A stretch of DNA of 64,000 nt, taken from contig NW_006920885.1 in NCBI RefSeq assembly GCF_000417875.1, forward strand, positions 234,501-298,500. Direction: 5' to 3'. This document shows, one piece after another, positions 22,401-33,683 of this stretch (position 1 is the stretch's first letter; each line of letters opens with the position of its first letter). This DNA is from Pseudozyma flocculosa PF-1 (lineage: Eukaryota > Basidiomycota > Ustilaginomycetes > Ustilaginales > Ustilaginaceae). The notes under the pieces are model-generated. The model was not told the DNA's origin, ran no database searches, and saw only the letters and a program-made list of their open reading frames with translations. The position numbers were made by a program, and so were the translations under genes.

Positions 22401-22812
22401 GTTGGGTAGGTGGTCAGGATGAGGGGGGAGGCGGTGGAGAGGTGGTTGAGAGTAGTGTGGAGAGCAAGGCCGGCGAGAAAAGAAGGAATGGCGCTGCACC
22501 TCTGTCGCCTGGCCTGGCCAGAGCAGGCCACGGGCACGAGGGACCTGAAGAAGAAGGCCTTCTCGACTCGCACGACAGAGCCGCGAGTCCAACACCTGAG
22601 CCTTCTCACACGCCGGCAAAGGGGTGCCCGCCTGTTGGTCATCCGATTCCGACCTGTCCGTGGTGCTGGACCCCTGTCTGCCCCTTCTCCTCGACGTCGT
22701 TGTCGTCTGACAGCCACCTCTCCCTGTCCACTTCTCCTTGACATCTCGTGTGCCCCTTCTCGTTGCTCCCTCTCAAGTTTTCTCCCCTGGGCTCGCCGGT
22801 CACCACCTCGCC
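22401..22812. promoter_or_regulatory. shared divergent promoter (ARC1 / ERG27)
   Basis: 412 bases between the two start codons. It is CT-rich on the plus strand toward ERG27. No specific factor site is claimed. Confidence 0.5.
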
Positions 22813-24917
22813 ATGGACGCTCCAAATGGGGCGCCAGCAGCAGCGCGCACCTCCTCGTCGTCGTCCGAGCCAAAACGGCCCATCGTCCTCGTAACGGGCG
22901 CCAACACCGGCGTCGGCTTCGGCATCTGCCAGCGCCTCATCGTACAGCTCTCGTCGCCCACGCCCACCGACACCGTGCCCACCAACCCGCAAAAGAACCG
23001 CCCAGAGTCGACGCAGTATGCACCCAGCCCCTACGCGGCCGCCGACGGCGCCACCATCATCCTTGCCTGCCGCAACCCGATCAAGGCGCACAAGGCGAGG
23101 CGCCAGCTCCACCAGCTCCTCAAGTGGATCGAGAACCTCCCGGACCACGTAGACACCCCGGCGGGTCCGCCAGAGTCCTGGGCCTACGCCTTTGACGACT
23201 CCTCAAAGGACGATAAGCTCGAGGATCTCCACGACGAGGCCGATCTCCGCGCCAACATCCCCCACGAGGACGCCGATCCCGCGCTCGTCGCCCATGCCCA
23301 GGAGAACAATGTGCGCAGGAGGCGCAAGCTCCGCTCCGCTGCGGCTGTGGTAGGCGAGGCTGATGCGCAGGACGAGGCGGAGCTCGACTCGCCGAGTCCA
23401 TCTCCGGCATCGCCCGACCTCGACGAGTCGGTCGAGACGAGAGACCGACGGGCCAATGCAGAGTACCGGAAGCGCTTCTGTCAGGGCACGCGTATCGAGT
23501 TTGCTCCGCTCGACCTCGGGAGCATGGCCAGCGCTCTCGAGTGCGCGAGGACCATCCGTGGAAGGTGAGCCTGCCGCAGATTCTTCGCCCTGTTGCGCCA
23601 CCGGTGCAGCCGGCGACCTTGGAACAACGCTGACCCAGAAGTGCGCACAACTCTCCCTCCGATCCGTCCGCACGCAGGTACCCTTATCTCACCCACATCA
23701 TCCTCAACGCGGGCTCCTCGGCGTGGATCGGCCTCGACTGGCTGCACGCCACCTGGATGGTCATGACGAGCTTCCGCTATGCCGTCACCTGGCCGGCCTA
23801 CAAGATCCAGCGAGCGGGCGACATCAGCGACGATGGTTTCGGCTGGGTGTGGCAGTGCAACGTCGGCGCACACTGGGTCTTGGTGCGTGCGCTGCTGCCA
23901 TCGCTGCGGTCCACGCCCTACTCGGTGTCGTCGCGCGTCATCTGGACGAGCTCGGTCGAGGCCTTTTCGCACTACGTCGACCCGACCGACTACGAGTGCA
24001 AGGACGCCAAAAAGTCGCCGCTGCCTTACGAGTCGACAAAGTATCAGTGCGAGCTGGCCGCATTCGGCCTGGACGACGCGCTGCAGAAGCGGCAGATCCG
24101 GACGCAGCCTGGTACGCCGCGCGACGAGCGGCCCAGCTTCCCCGGGCTCACGCCCGTCGACGAGAACCGCGGCCTGTCGGCGCCGACGTCGACGCGAGGC
24201 GACTCGCAGGGCTTCGTGCCCAACAAGGGCTACCTCGGCCTGCCGCCGGCGTCGCGTGCCCTGTCGCCGGAGCTCGAGCCGCGCGTCTTCCTCACGCATC
24301 CGGGCGTCGTTGCGTCGTCGATGATGGCCGACTTCCTCTTTAGCTGGCTCGAGCTGGCCATGAGGTTTGCCTTCTACCTCGCCCGGCTCGTCGGGTCGCC
24401 GCACCACCCCATCGACCCGTTCAAGGGGGCCGTGTCGGTCTCGCACGTCTCACTGGCGCCCATGGACCACCTGGACCCGAAGCGGCGGTACGGCTCGCGG
24501 TGCGACATGTGGGGGCGCGAGTACGTCGGCAGCGAGCGGATCGATGACTGGCGGCCCGACATGGGCGGAGCCGGTCCGGGCGTCGGCGCGCGCCTGGCGC
24601 TGGCGGGCGTCGATCCAGACGAGACGTACAACGGCGACGGCGACGGCAAGGTGCTCAAGATGGCGCGCGACTACGTGCGCTACTGCGAGAAGATGGCGCA
24701 GAACGTCTGGAAGAGCGCGCGCGCCGGCGCCCTGCCGCCGTGGGCCTCGCTCGCCGGCGACGAGCTCGTCGCGGACAACGAGCCCTTCAAGCCGCCTCGC
24801 TCCGCTGCCAACGTCGGCGGCGACGTTGAGGCGACGCTCAAGACTGAGATGGTGCCCGACTCGGCGGAGAGCGGCGTCAATCGCGACGAGTGGGAGAAGG
24901 TCGAGCGGATCGAGTGA
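22813..24917 (+). CDS. ERG27: 3-keto-steroid reductase (ergosterol C-4 demethylation)
   Basis: Two exons, 22813-23564 and 23678-24917, joined in phase 2; 663 residues. A short-chain dehydrogenase that reduces the 3-keto group after C-4 demethylation in ergosterol synthesis, normally on the ER or lipid droplets with Erg25, Erg26 and Erg28. The NADP-binding motif is VTGANTGVGFG (about 27-37). LNAG follows the intron, WTSS is the catalytic-Ser region, and the catalytic pair is YESTK at about 368-372. FLTHPGVVASSM is the typical strand after the active site. Yeast Erg27 is 347 residues. The excess is an acidic and then Arg-rich insert of about 130 residues between the second and third strands, a second insert after YESTK, and a C-terminal extension. 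The intron has a CTGAC site near 23631. Confidence 0.9.
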
Positions 24918-24925
24918 CGTGGCAT

Positions 24926-24950
24926 GGCGTGGCGTGGCGTGGCGTGGCGT
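24926..24950 (+). repeat. (GGCGT)5 pentanucleotide repeat
   Basis: Five exact copies of GGCGT just after the ERG27 stop codon, in its 3' untranslated region. Confidence 0.95.
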
Positions 24951-25343
24951 GCCTAGATGCAGCCGTGGACGGAGAAGGATGGCAAAGCGCGCATGCTGTG
25001 GTCAGTAGACAACGACACCTGGTAAATGCTCAATGTATACCCCGCCATCGTCACCCTTACCTTGATCGCTCGCGATGTGCGTGACGGGAGAGTTCGAACT
25101 GCTCACCCGGCATGAGGACGAGCGGACCTGGGACGAGCATGGCGGCATTACGACGGGTCCGTGAGCTAAAGGGCGATAAGAGTACAGCATGGGGATGTGG
25201 GACGGGGGTGAGGACGATCCCGGGAGGATGTATGATACAGGATGGTGGGGATGGGCCATCGCAGCGCATCGACGGCATCTCGTCGGCAGGAGCGCCGGTC
25301 ACGTTGGCATCGGATCGACGGCGAAGGGCGAGAGCGGTGCGGG
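24951..25343. other. convergent 3' interval
   Basis: About 390 bases with no coding bias. A TTCGAA-containing hairpin-like stretch near 25088-25110 was checked as a tRNA and did not fold as one. Confidence 0.55.
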
Positions 25344-26438
25344 CTACCGGTATCCACCCGGGAAACCCAGATCGGGCATAGGGGGTGGCGGGTGACCGTG
25401 GCTCGAGGACTGGAGCTGCTGCTGGATGGCGCTGTAGGGGTCGACGACGCCGTACGCGCTCGGATGCTGGTCTGCAAACTGGTTGTAGTCGTACGACGGC
25501 CGGCTCGCCGCATACCCGTCGGCAAACGGGTCTGGAGCGCCCGTGCTGTACCCTCCTGCGTACGGCGGGGCGGCAGAGGTCCTGCCGGCGCCAGCAGCGG
25601 CCGAGTTCATGCCGTACTTGGCTTCGATGTTGGCCAGCGGGTTGCTGCCCCTCCGGTCGTAGGACGAGAGCGGCGGCGCGCCGGCAGCGTGCTGTGGGTA
25701 GCCGGTGTACTCGTCGTCCTCGTCCATGTCGTTGATGGGCTCAAACGCCGAGTCGTCGGTCGGGTGGGTAAAGGGCGGGATGCGGGGACCCTGCTTGCGC
25801 TCGATGCGCCACTGGCGCAGGAAGATGAGCAGGCTAAACGTCCAGGCGATCCAGAGGAACCAGCAAAAGGCGGCCTCGGCGCGCTTGGTGCGGCACCAGC
25901 CGGGGATCTCCTTGATGAAGTCGTCCTTCTTGTCGCCCTGGGCGTGCGGGTCCTTTGTGGCGTCCTTGCAGCCGGCCGAGGTGTAGGCCGAGATGGTCTG
26001 GGTGAGGGCGAGGATGAGGTTGAGGCCGGTAAAGGTGGCGTTGGTGACGATGCCCACCCTGGCCTCCTGCAGCGCGCGGTAGGTCGCCTTTAGATTCTTG
26101 AACCCGGAACGCTCGTAGATGAAGGGCACGACGAGAAAGATGAGCGAGGCGACGAGACTGGCGGCCGTGACAAAGAGGAGGAGTCCGGTGAGGCCCGACG
26201 GGCTGCCGACCCACTTGCTCTGGAAGATGGCCATGTAGACGGCGATGAGCATGGCGACCAGGGCGAAAAAGACCTGAGCGCCGCGCAGGCCGAGGTTGAC
26301 GCGGAAGGTGCGGTCGTCGCCCTCGACGACGACGGCGTTGCCGCCGGCATGGCCGATGCCAGGCCCGAAGCGCGAGTTGGGTGCAGGTTCCGCCTTGAGC
26401 TTCGAGACGATCGACTTGATCGACATGAAGTCGGGCAT
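25344..26438 (-). CDS. MARVEL-type tetraspan membrane protein
   Basis: Single exon, 364 residues from the ATG at 26438 (a second ATG follows four codons later). Four hydrophobic segments are clear: FFALVAMLIAVYMAIF (about 55-70), LLLFVTAASLVASLIFLVV (about 80-100), ATFTGLNLILALTQTISAY and CWFLWIAWTFSLLIFLRQW. A conserved Arg-rich loop follows segment four, and then a Tyr/Pro/Ser/Gln-rich cytoplasmic tail. The pattern of short N-terminus, four membrane spans and long disordered tail is that of fungal MARVEL-domain proteins, which sit in plasma-membrane or vesicle domains. No enzyme motif is present. The exact role is unknown. A second four-span protein occurs at 45029-46180 but has a different loop signature. 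Confidence 0.78.
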   Translation of the reverse strand: MPDFMSIKSIVSKLKAEPAPNSRFGPGIGHAGGNAVVVEGDDRTFRVNLGLRGAQVFFALVAMLIAVYMAIFQSKWVGSPSGLTGLLLFVTAASLVASLIFLVVPFIYERSGFKNLKATYRALQEARVGIVTNATFTGLNLILALTQTISAYTSAGCKDATKDPHAQGDKKDDFIKEIPGWCRTKRAEAAFCWFLWIAWTFSLLIFLRQWRIERKQGPRIPPFTHPTDDSAFEPINDMDEDDEYTGYPQHAAGAPPLSSYDRRGSNPLANIEAKYGMNSAAAGAGRTSAAPPYAGGYSTGAPDPFADGYAASRPSYDYNQFADQHPSAYGVVDPYSAIQQQLQSSSHGHPPPPMPDLGFPGGYR

Positions 26439-27089
26439 GGTGTGCGGGTGTGCGGACTGGCTGGGTCGCTGGCTGGCCCAGCGATTGCGCACTCGAAGGC
26501 CGCTGCTTGTAGGGTGTGCAGTCGAGATGCGGCGGCCAATGCGGCAGGTTTAGGGGCCGAGACAGTCCGAAGCGGATAGGCAGCTGGTGGCAACGAGTGC
26601 GGCGATGACAGAGAGGTATCCAGACCGCGTGGCGAGCAGGGGATGACAGTGGTGGTGGTGGTGGTCGGGATGGTGGCGTGGCGGTGTGGGTCCGAGTTGA
26701 GCCGGCGACTGAGTGCCGAGACGACGAGGTGAAGCGGGGAGCGGCCGGGGGGGGGGCTGTGTTGGTCGAGCCTCTACGCGGGCGCGCCCCGTGCACTCGA
26801 CGCCGGCAGGGGTTCAGGCAGGCCAGCAGGCCAGGCCGGGGTGACCCAAAAGGCACACACGCACGCAACGCAGGCGAGCCAAGACAGGGGCCGCTGCTGT
26901 TTCTTTTTCTTTTCCTCGTCTGCTGGGGGGCGCGAGCGTGCAGCTGGCGGGCGTCCGTCTCTGCCCACACGCCATGGCGCAGGAAAAGGTGGAGGTCGGC
27001 GGCGGCTGCGCACAAAGACGGCTCGGCCCGGCCCCGTTTTGCCTGGACTGGCCTCGCTGCCTGGCCTCGCCGCCTGGCCAGGCCAGGCC
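26439..27089. other. intergenic interval (MARVEL-gene promoter)
   Basis: 650 bases upstream of the MARVEL gene, holding a short GTG run near 26649-26663, an eight-to-nine-base G run near 26748, and GGCCAGGC repeats near 27060-27090. No coding support. Confidence 0.55.
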
Positions 27090-28542
27090 TCACGACGCCG
27101 TCGTCAAGGCCTCCTCTTGCCGGTACCGCTCGATGGTGTGTGTCGGATACCGCGACTGGCACGTCAAGCACACTGGCCTGGGCTCGCAGAACACTGCGAC
27201 GCCGGCCGACGCACACCAGGCAGCGACGACGATGGCGACCAAGACCAGCATGTGATGGGCGCGGATGTCAGCTGACGGCACAAGCGACGGCCACGGCAAC
27301 ACGGCCAAGTGGCCCGCACTCACAGCTCAGGCAGACGGAACACACGTAGCCGACGTCGACGATGCGCCGGTGGCAGAAGCAGGCCGCCCGGAAGTCGACC
27401 TCGTCGAGCATGGGCAGGTGCATCACATCCCGGATCGAGCGCGACGGCAGGTACGACGACATCAGGCACTGCAGCAGCCCGCTCGCCGCACCGCCCTCGA
27501 CCGTCGCCGCCTCGTCGATGCGGAAGTAGGTGCCGCCCGTCAGGTGCGCCGCCTGCTGCAAAAAGACGGTGTCGGCGCCAAACACCTTGCACACGTCAAT
27601 CAGGATCGACTTCTTCTGCGCGGCAAAGATGCAGTTCATCATCGGGATGTACTGCGTGCTGGCATCCGGCGTGACGCTGAGGATCAGGATCCGGTTGCGA
27701 AACGCCTGCGGAGCCGCCGTGGCATTGGTCGAGCCGGCAGAGCCGCCGCCGCCTGTGTCCCCAGTCGTGGCCGCCGACGAGCCGAACCGCGATGCTGGAT
27801 CGTTTGCGTTGGCTGCCGACGCTAGCGCCAGCCGGTTGAGATGACAGAGAGCCTGGGCCAGCGCGCTCACGATGGCCGTCGTCGCCATCTTGGACGCCGC
27901 TGCCGAGGTCGAGCTGGACGGTGTCGAGGACGATGACGACGACGACGAGGCCGAAGCCGCTTCGAGCTGAGCGCGCATGTCGCGGGCCATCCGCTTCATG
28001 CCCTCGACCACCTTGTCGTCGACGTGCTTAAAGTGCTGGTAGGTGTTGGCGTCGGGCTTGGCGCTACCTGCCTCTGACGATGTCGTCGTCGACCGGCTCG
28101 CAAAAGGGGCACTGGTATACAGCAGCTGGCTGCGGAGGGCCAGATCAGGTCAAGCCAGGCAGCGTTATGAGGGTGCTCTTGTTAGTGACCAGTCGCCGCA
28201 GAGTCAGAGCTGCGAATGTAGTCTTCAAGACGGCACTCACGCTCTCCCTGTGCCTGCGGCGTAGATGGCGAGGCCATTTTCGTGCTGCATCGCAATGTGG
28301 GCGTTGAGAAAGATGATGATGGCATTGAGCGCATTCTCAAAGTCCGAGTCGTGCACCGCCTCCCTCTGCTTGCCGTTTCTCGTGCTTCCGGACGTCCATG
28401 CTATCGGGTTGACGTCGATGATGAGGACGAGAAAGTCGGGCGCAATACGGGTCGTGAGAGCCGCCCTGCCCCGGCCCGCATTGAGGTGCGAGAAGCCGGC
28501 ATTGGCGACGTCGGTGGTGTTCTTGGCCTGCGCTGAAGGCAT
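27090..28542 (-). CDS. TFB4: TFIIH core subunit Tfb4 (p34)
   Basis: Three exons on the minus strand: 28542-28241, 28129-27324 and 27193-27090; 403 residues. Tfb4 belongs to the core of TFIIH, used in RNA polymerase II initiation and nucleotide-excision repair. The N-terminal von Willebrand-A-like fold starts with FLVLIIDVNPIAW (about 34-46), continues with NALNAIIIFLNAHIA, and after a Ser-rich insert with RILILSVTPDAS, NCIFAAQKKSILIDVCK and LTGGTYFRI. The C-terminal zinc finger is CFCHRRIVDVGYVCSVCLS, completed across intron 2 by LFCEPRPVCLTC; the splice exactly rebuilds the Cys spacing. The poly-Ser/Thr insert (about residues 145-165) is longer than in yeast. It shares a promoter with SEC9. 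Confidence 0.92.
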
Positions 28543-29076
28543 TTTCAATAGAGAATGGCGAAAGTGGTGGAGGATGAGGGAAAATAATGGAGCAGCTTGA
28601 CTGGTGTGGAGTCTGGCTGGCGAGAAGGGGAAGCCAGGAGGATGGCGCGGAGATGGAGGAAGGGATGGCGCCAAGTGGTCAGCAGCAGCGGGGACGTCTG
28701 TGGAGGAAGGGCCAGGCCAGGTCAGGCCAACCGGCCAGGCAACCGTCCAGTTCAAAGGCTGACTTCCGACTTCCGATGCTTGGCAGAAGCGTGGTGCGGC
28801 CGGTGCAGCCGGCAGCGCGGCCATCCCCAGGCGAGGCGGTGCTGGCACCCACAGGCAGGCTGCGCCGCCCCCTCTCTCTGAACGGGTTGCCCCATGCACG
28901 GCGCCTGGCAGGTGGCAGGTGGCACCCTCCCCGAGGCTGGCTTGCTGTCGTTCCATCCTCGCAGCCACCAAGACCAACAAGCCAAGGCAGGCCTTCTACC
29001 TTCGCTCCCCACCTCTGTTTCCGTCACGCAACATCAGGTGGTACACAGGCCACTTTGCACCGAGACCACACTCACC
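28543..29076. promoter_or_regulatory. shared divergent promoter (TFB4 / SEC9)
   Basis: 534 bases between divergent start codons. There are GGCCAG/CAGG-rich runs near 28705-28745 and 28900-28925. No TATA box is apparent. Confidence 0.5.
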
Positions 29077-30486
29077 ATGGGTCTGTTTGGCAAGGTGAGA
29101 ATGCCGCAGCGTCACCGGGCGCCCGCTCTGCGCAAGGGCCCGGACTCTGACCCCGACCTTGTGCTCGCCTTTCGGACCCCTGACAACAGAAATCATCTAG
29201 CAAGATCCCGCCGGTGGAGAGCAACGCACCACCTCCCGGTGGACCCGGCGGTTACGGTGGGCCACAGCCTGGCTATGGCGGCCAACGACCTGGAGGGCCA
29301 ACCGGATACGGCAACGGTGGCGGCGCTGGCTACAGTGGTGGTGCTGGCTACCAGAACAATAGTGCCGGTGGTCCCGGTCCAGCCTATGGAGGCGGACAGG
29401 GGCAGCCCTACGGGTACGGCGGCGGCAACAGCTACGGAGGCGGCGACCGATTTGCCAACGCTCCGCCTCCCTCGAGCAACTTTGGACGGGGCTACGACCA
29501 GTACGCCGGCAACTCGTCCAAGCAGGCTTCTCTGGCCCGCAACGTGGGGCAACCCACCGACGAGGAGCTCGAGGCAGAGTACGGTCGCGGTTCGGCCGCA
29601 CAGGGCAACTCGCGCGGCTACGACGGCCTCGAGCAGCGCGAGGAGCAGCGAGACGAGGAGGACGACGAGGTCGAGGCCATCAAGCAGCAGATGCGCTTCA
29701 CCAAGCAGGAGAGTCTGAGCAGCACCCGCAACGCCCTCCGCATCGCCCGAGAGGCCGAAGAGACGGCCACCAACACCATGTTCAAGCTCGGCGACCAGAG
29801 TGGTGAGTGCTTGTCCGACGAGGTCTGTTCGCCAGAGGAGAGCGTTCATCGCTGATCGCCATGGATCTGCTGCGCTTGTCCTGCCTTTCCGCCACCCCGC
29901 CTCGACAGAGAAAATCGGTAACACCGAGAGGCACCTCGATCTGGCCAAGGCCTCGGCTTCGCGGGCCGAGGACAACGCCAAAGAGATTGCCGCGCTCAAC
30001 CGCTCCATCTTCCGACCCAATTTCCAGCTCAACAAACAGTCAAAGAGAGACGCCGAAGAGGCCCGGATCATTGCGCGGCACATCGACGAGCGCGAGGAGC
30101 GCGAGGCGGTGCGCAAGGATGCGCTCGAGGCGCAGAAGCGGCTCGACCAGAGCATGAACGGGCCGGGCACCGGCAAGGCGTCGTTCGGGCGCTTCGGCCA
30201 GGACCGTTTCGGCTCAAAGAAGGCAGACGAGGAGCAACGCAACAAGGTGGCCCAGCGCTCGCGCTACCAGTTCGAGGCGACCGAGAGCGACGACGAGCTT
30301 GAAGACGAGCTCGACCAGAACCTCGACGAGATCGGTCACCTGTCGTCTCGCCTCAACCAGCTCGGAAAAGCCATGGGCCAGGAGGTCGACAGCCAGAACG
30401 CCCGCCTGCAGAGGGTTGGTGAGAAGGCCACCACGCTCGACACCAAGATTTTCGCCGGCACCCAGCGCCTCGGCCAGCTCAAGTAG
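29077..30486 (+). CDS. SEC9: SNAP-25-type t-SNARE Sec9
   Basis: Three exons, 29077-29094, 29205-29802 and 29909-30486; 397 residues. Exon 1 is 18 bases (MGLFGK), and its intron ends at AAG before IPPVESN; the nearer TAG would break the frame. The protein has a Gly/Tyr/Pro-rich N-terminal region, then two SNARE helices. The Qb helix runs around the second intron (ARNALRIAREAEET-like to LGDQSEKIGNTERHLDLA, zero-layer Gln in DQS). The Qc helix is near the end (LGKAMGQEVDSQNARLQRV, zero-layer Gln in SQN). Sec9 pairs with Sso- and Snc-type SNAREs to fuse secretory vesicles with the plasma membrane. No membrane anchor is present, as expected; the N-terminal GLFGK-type start could help membrane contact. 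Confidence 0.9.
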
Positions 30487-30944
30487 CCGGCCAGCCCTCG
30501 TATTCCCACCTGCCTCGCTTTCATCCTCTGCGCCCGCTCAGCGTCGTCTCCCGAAGGCGTGGTGTGGCTGCATCCCTGCCTGTATATACAGACCGTGCCT
30601 TCCGCTGGACAATGATGTCGTCAGGTCCGTCCGAGTAGCGCCGGTCGGCTGCGCCTACCGGACAGAGAGGTCGTGCGCCGCGAGCTTTGCTGGCAAGGCT
30701 GGGCGTTTCCGTTGGACCGTGGGTCAGCGGGCGGCGTGTAACAATTTTGGCGCGGGACCCGGAGGCTCGAGGCTGCAGCACCACCGGCAGGTTTGAGCCG
30801 CTCCTCGGACCCTCTTGTCTGTGGCTTCCGAACGTCCAACACCAGCGCCTCGTCCGCCTTCACCTCCGCACCTCTTCTAGATCGTTGCCACCGTTCGCCC
30901 AACTCTGCTTCCTCATCCGTTTGCCTTCATAGCCGCCGCCCGCC
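30487..30944. promoter_or_regulatory. intergenic, promoter of the small SPT subunit
   Basis: 458 bases. A TGTATATACA palindrome near 30587-30596 is a possible TATA-type element, though it is about 350 bases before the next start codon. CT-rich DNA precedes that start. Confidence 0.45.
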
Positions 30945-31533
30945 ATGTCTACCCAAGCAGCGCCATCACCGACTTCGACTGCCAGGCACCCGGCCAACCG
31001 CCGCCGCGCCAGGACGACGTCGTACAACCCGGTCAAGTTCGTCGAGCGCAAGCTGTTTGAGCTCAAGCGCAATGTGTGGGCCACCTACTCGCTCGGCATG
31101 CTCGAGCCTTGGGAGATTGTCCTCGTCGGTGGGTGTCTGTCGTCGTGTTCATTTCTGGCTCTCTGCCTTGCCTAGCCTAGCCTCACGACCCCGTAGTGAT
31201 GAGGGGATCGCATGCTGACCTATCTCTCCCTCCTCTCTCCTCGCCCTCGTTCGACGTCCAGTCACCGTGGTCTCGGTCGTCTCGGCACTACTCTGGTACT
31301 CGCTCTTCTACCATTTCCCCACTCACTTCCGCAAGGTCGTGCGCAGGGCCATCTACTACATCTACGGATACACGCCCACCGCCAACGAGCCCATCTCGTC
31401 GACCCTCGCACAAGGTCCGCCGCCAGCCGCCGCCGCCGCCGTAGCGGGGGTGTACGATGCAGCCAAAGGGGCCGTCACCACCGCTGCACACACCGCCGCC
31501 AGCGCCACTGCGGGCGGCAAGGTCGAGCTCTAG
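30945..31533 (+). CDS. small activating subunit of serine palmitoyltransferase (ssSPT/Tsc3-like)
   Basis: Two exons, 30945-31128 and 31262-31533, joined in phase 1; 151 residues. The core RNVWATYSLGMLEPWE followed by a hydrophobic helix (IVLVVTVVSVVSALLWYSLF across the splice) matches the animal and plant small SPT subunits, whose signature is a MLEPWE before a single membrane span. They sit in the ER membrane, activate the LCB1/LCB2 heterodimer and can set acyl-CoA choice in the first step of sphingolipid synthesis. The Arg-rich N-terminus and the Ala-rich C-terminal tail are extra to the compact animal form. The intron is 133 bases with a GTGGGT donor. The assignment rests on a short motif, but residues, position and topology all agree. 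Confidence 0.75.
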
Positions 31534-33683
31534 CAGGAGCACGCTCGGCGCAGGGACCGCTTTCGCTCCATCTCCATACCCCCTGTCCCAACCCCGCCGC
31601 CGCCGAGTCGAGGACCGCCTACCTTCCCGCCCCTGTAATACTACCAGCATCTGCTACATCCCATACAGCATCTTCGCCATTGCATGCGTGCCATTGGTAC
31701 CTAGCTCTGCGCTCAGGCCTGGCCACTTCGTAGTGGTCTCCCGTCGCTCGCCAGGCTCTTCCGTACGGCTGTCTCGTTCGCTGGCTCCTTCTGGCTAAGA
31801 CCTCGTGTCCAAAGCCGCTTGCCCTTGAAGCTGCAGCGTCCATACCTTACAGCCAAGCTTTCCAATGGTTCACCACATGTGACCTGCGCAACGCAGGCCT
31901 AGGCAACGTAGGTATGATCTGCATCAGCAGGCTAAGCGATGTGTTGAAATCACACTGAGGACACGCGTCGACAAGGCCATCCCGATGAAACGCAAGCATG
32001 GCCAGAGAGAGTACATAAAAGTGTGACGGGAAAGATCACAATCACAGCCCTGCCCACAGTCGTGCGGTGCAACGATCATCAACAGGCTCCTCGAGCGAGA
32101 CGGGCCGTTTCCGACAGGAGCGCCGGCCGGCCATGACGTTGAAGAATGGGAAGCAAGGTGTCTGCGTGCGTTCCTGATGCACGTTCGTGTACACCGTCCA
32201 CCCCATGCGCGCGTCGTCGACCTGGTGGACGGGCATGGAGCCGAGATCTCGGGCCGATCGATGGACGGGACCACGCGCCGCTCGCTGCTGTCAACGGGCG
32301 GCGCTTGCGATGCGTAGAGGGACAGCGAGCGTCCGATCAGGAACAGATGATGGATGATCGAGGGCAGGCAAGGGTCCGGACGGTTTGCGAGCAGCCTGCG
32401 TTCCTCCGGGACGACGCCGAAGGTGCTCGCCGTCGTCGAGGATTGGCGACGGCGGCGGCGGCGGCGGAGAGCAAGAATCTTGGACGGCTAGGCCCAGCCA
32501 ACGAGTCAGGCAGGCCGGGTTGGCTTGGGCCACGGACGAAAAGTGGGCACGTCGCGTCCACGCCCGCTGGCTGGTATGTAGGCCCAGCCAGGCTGACCAG
32601 ACGGAGAGAAAGAAAAAAAAATGAGGCCAGCAGGTCAGGCTGGACAAAAGGGTTGGGCGGCAGGCAGGCAGCTAGGCAGGCAGGCCTGCAGAGCCAGCGA
32701 GCCCGCCCCCATCGTGGCCGCCGGCGGCATGGCTGGCGGGCTGGCCCATCGGGTCGGTCCGTGGGGTGGGTGGGTGGCACCTTGCTGGTCTCCACCTTGC
32801 CCTGCCTGCAATCTCTGCCTCTCGCCCTCGTCCTCGTCCTCGTCCCTGTCTTCCGCTCCATCTCGTCCCACATCGGCATCGCCGGGTAGCCTTACGTCGC
32901 CTTTGCGCCCCGCCAGCCGTTTCATCGTATCGACGTTGCCAACCGACCCACCGGGCAGCCCCGACCTCTCATAACCGTCGACGCCAGCCTAAACCACGGC
33001 TTCGCTCCGCTCCGCCCCGCCCTGCCCCGCCCACTCGCCAACGCACCCACCACCGAGCGCAACGTGTGCCCTCCTTCGGCCCCTCTTCGGCCCAGCGTAC
33101 GTCGCCTTCCGGCTGCTGCGCTCGTGCCCAGCTCGGTCGCACTTCGACCGCAGGCCCGCCGCGCCTCGGCCCTGCGCCGACAAGAGTACGTAGACCTGCT
33201 CGCTGGCACACCGCTCTTCCAACGTCGCCCTGGATCCGGCAAGGCGCAGCCATTCGTCTTTCTCTTTGACCCTTTCAGAGCCAGTCGATTCTCCTCAGCT
33301 CCTCCGCATCGACCCAGCGCCGACGGACGACTTCGCCCTTTAACCTCCGCGTCCTTCAACCGTTCAGCACGACAGTAGTGGAAGCACACGCTGCCACCAG
33401 CACCGAGAGCGTCCTTGTCACCTCGTCTCAACTGGTCCCATCACTCGCCCCCCCCCCCCCCCCCCCCAGCCGTCAACCAGCACCCTCCTTCTCACATGCC
33501 GACATTGCTTCTACGACTCTGACACCGCTCGACCAGTGTCTTGTACCGACCCTCGACCGCACAGGCTTCGCCACTGGCCATCGACGTACCGACGGAATAC
33601 CTTTGCGCGCGCTCACTCCGCGCTACCGCCCGGAGGCTAGGCGCCCGACCCAGCGGATCGCTTTCGTCAGCGACGCTCCAGAA
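31534..33683. other. 2.1-kb intergenic interval and kinase leader
   Basis: No supported gene. 32440-32840 has GGC, GCAGGCAG and CTCGTC runs. From 32880 to 33680 the plus strand is C/T-rich, probably the promoter and long leader of the kinase. The frame of the kinase is open upstream of 33684 without an ATG, so an upstream coding exon remains possible. Confidence 0.55.
33448..33467 (+). repeat. C20 homopolymer
   Basis: Twenty consecutive C residues in the kinase leader, about 215 bases before the ATG. Length is likely to vary or to be misread in sequencing. A shorter C run of about 13 bases lies near 40559-40571. Confidence 0.95.

Noticed and set aside
25040..25112. Possible tRNA around a GTTCGAA-like loop
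   Set aside because: T-stem pairing is imperfect, and no matching acceptor stem or A box lies at the right distance on either strand.
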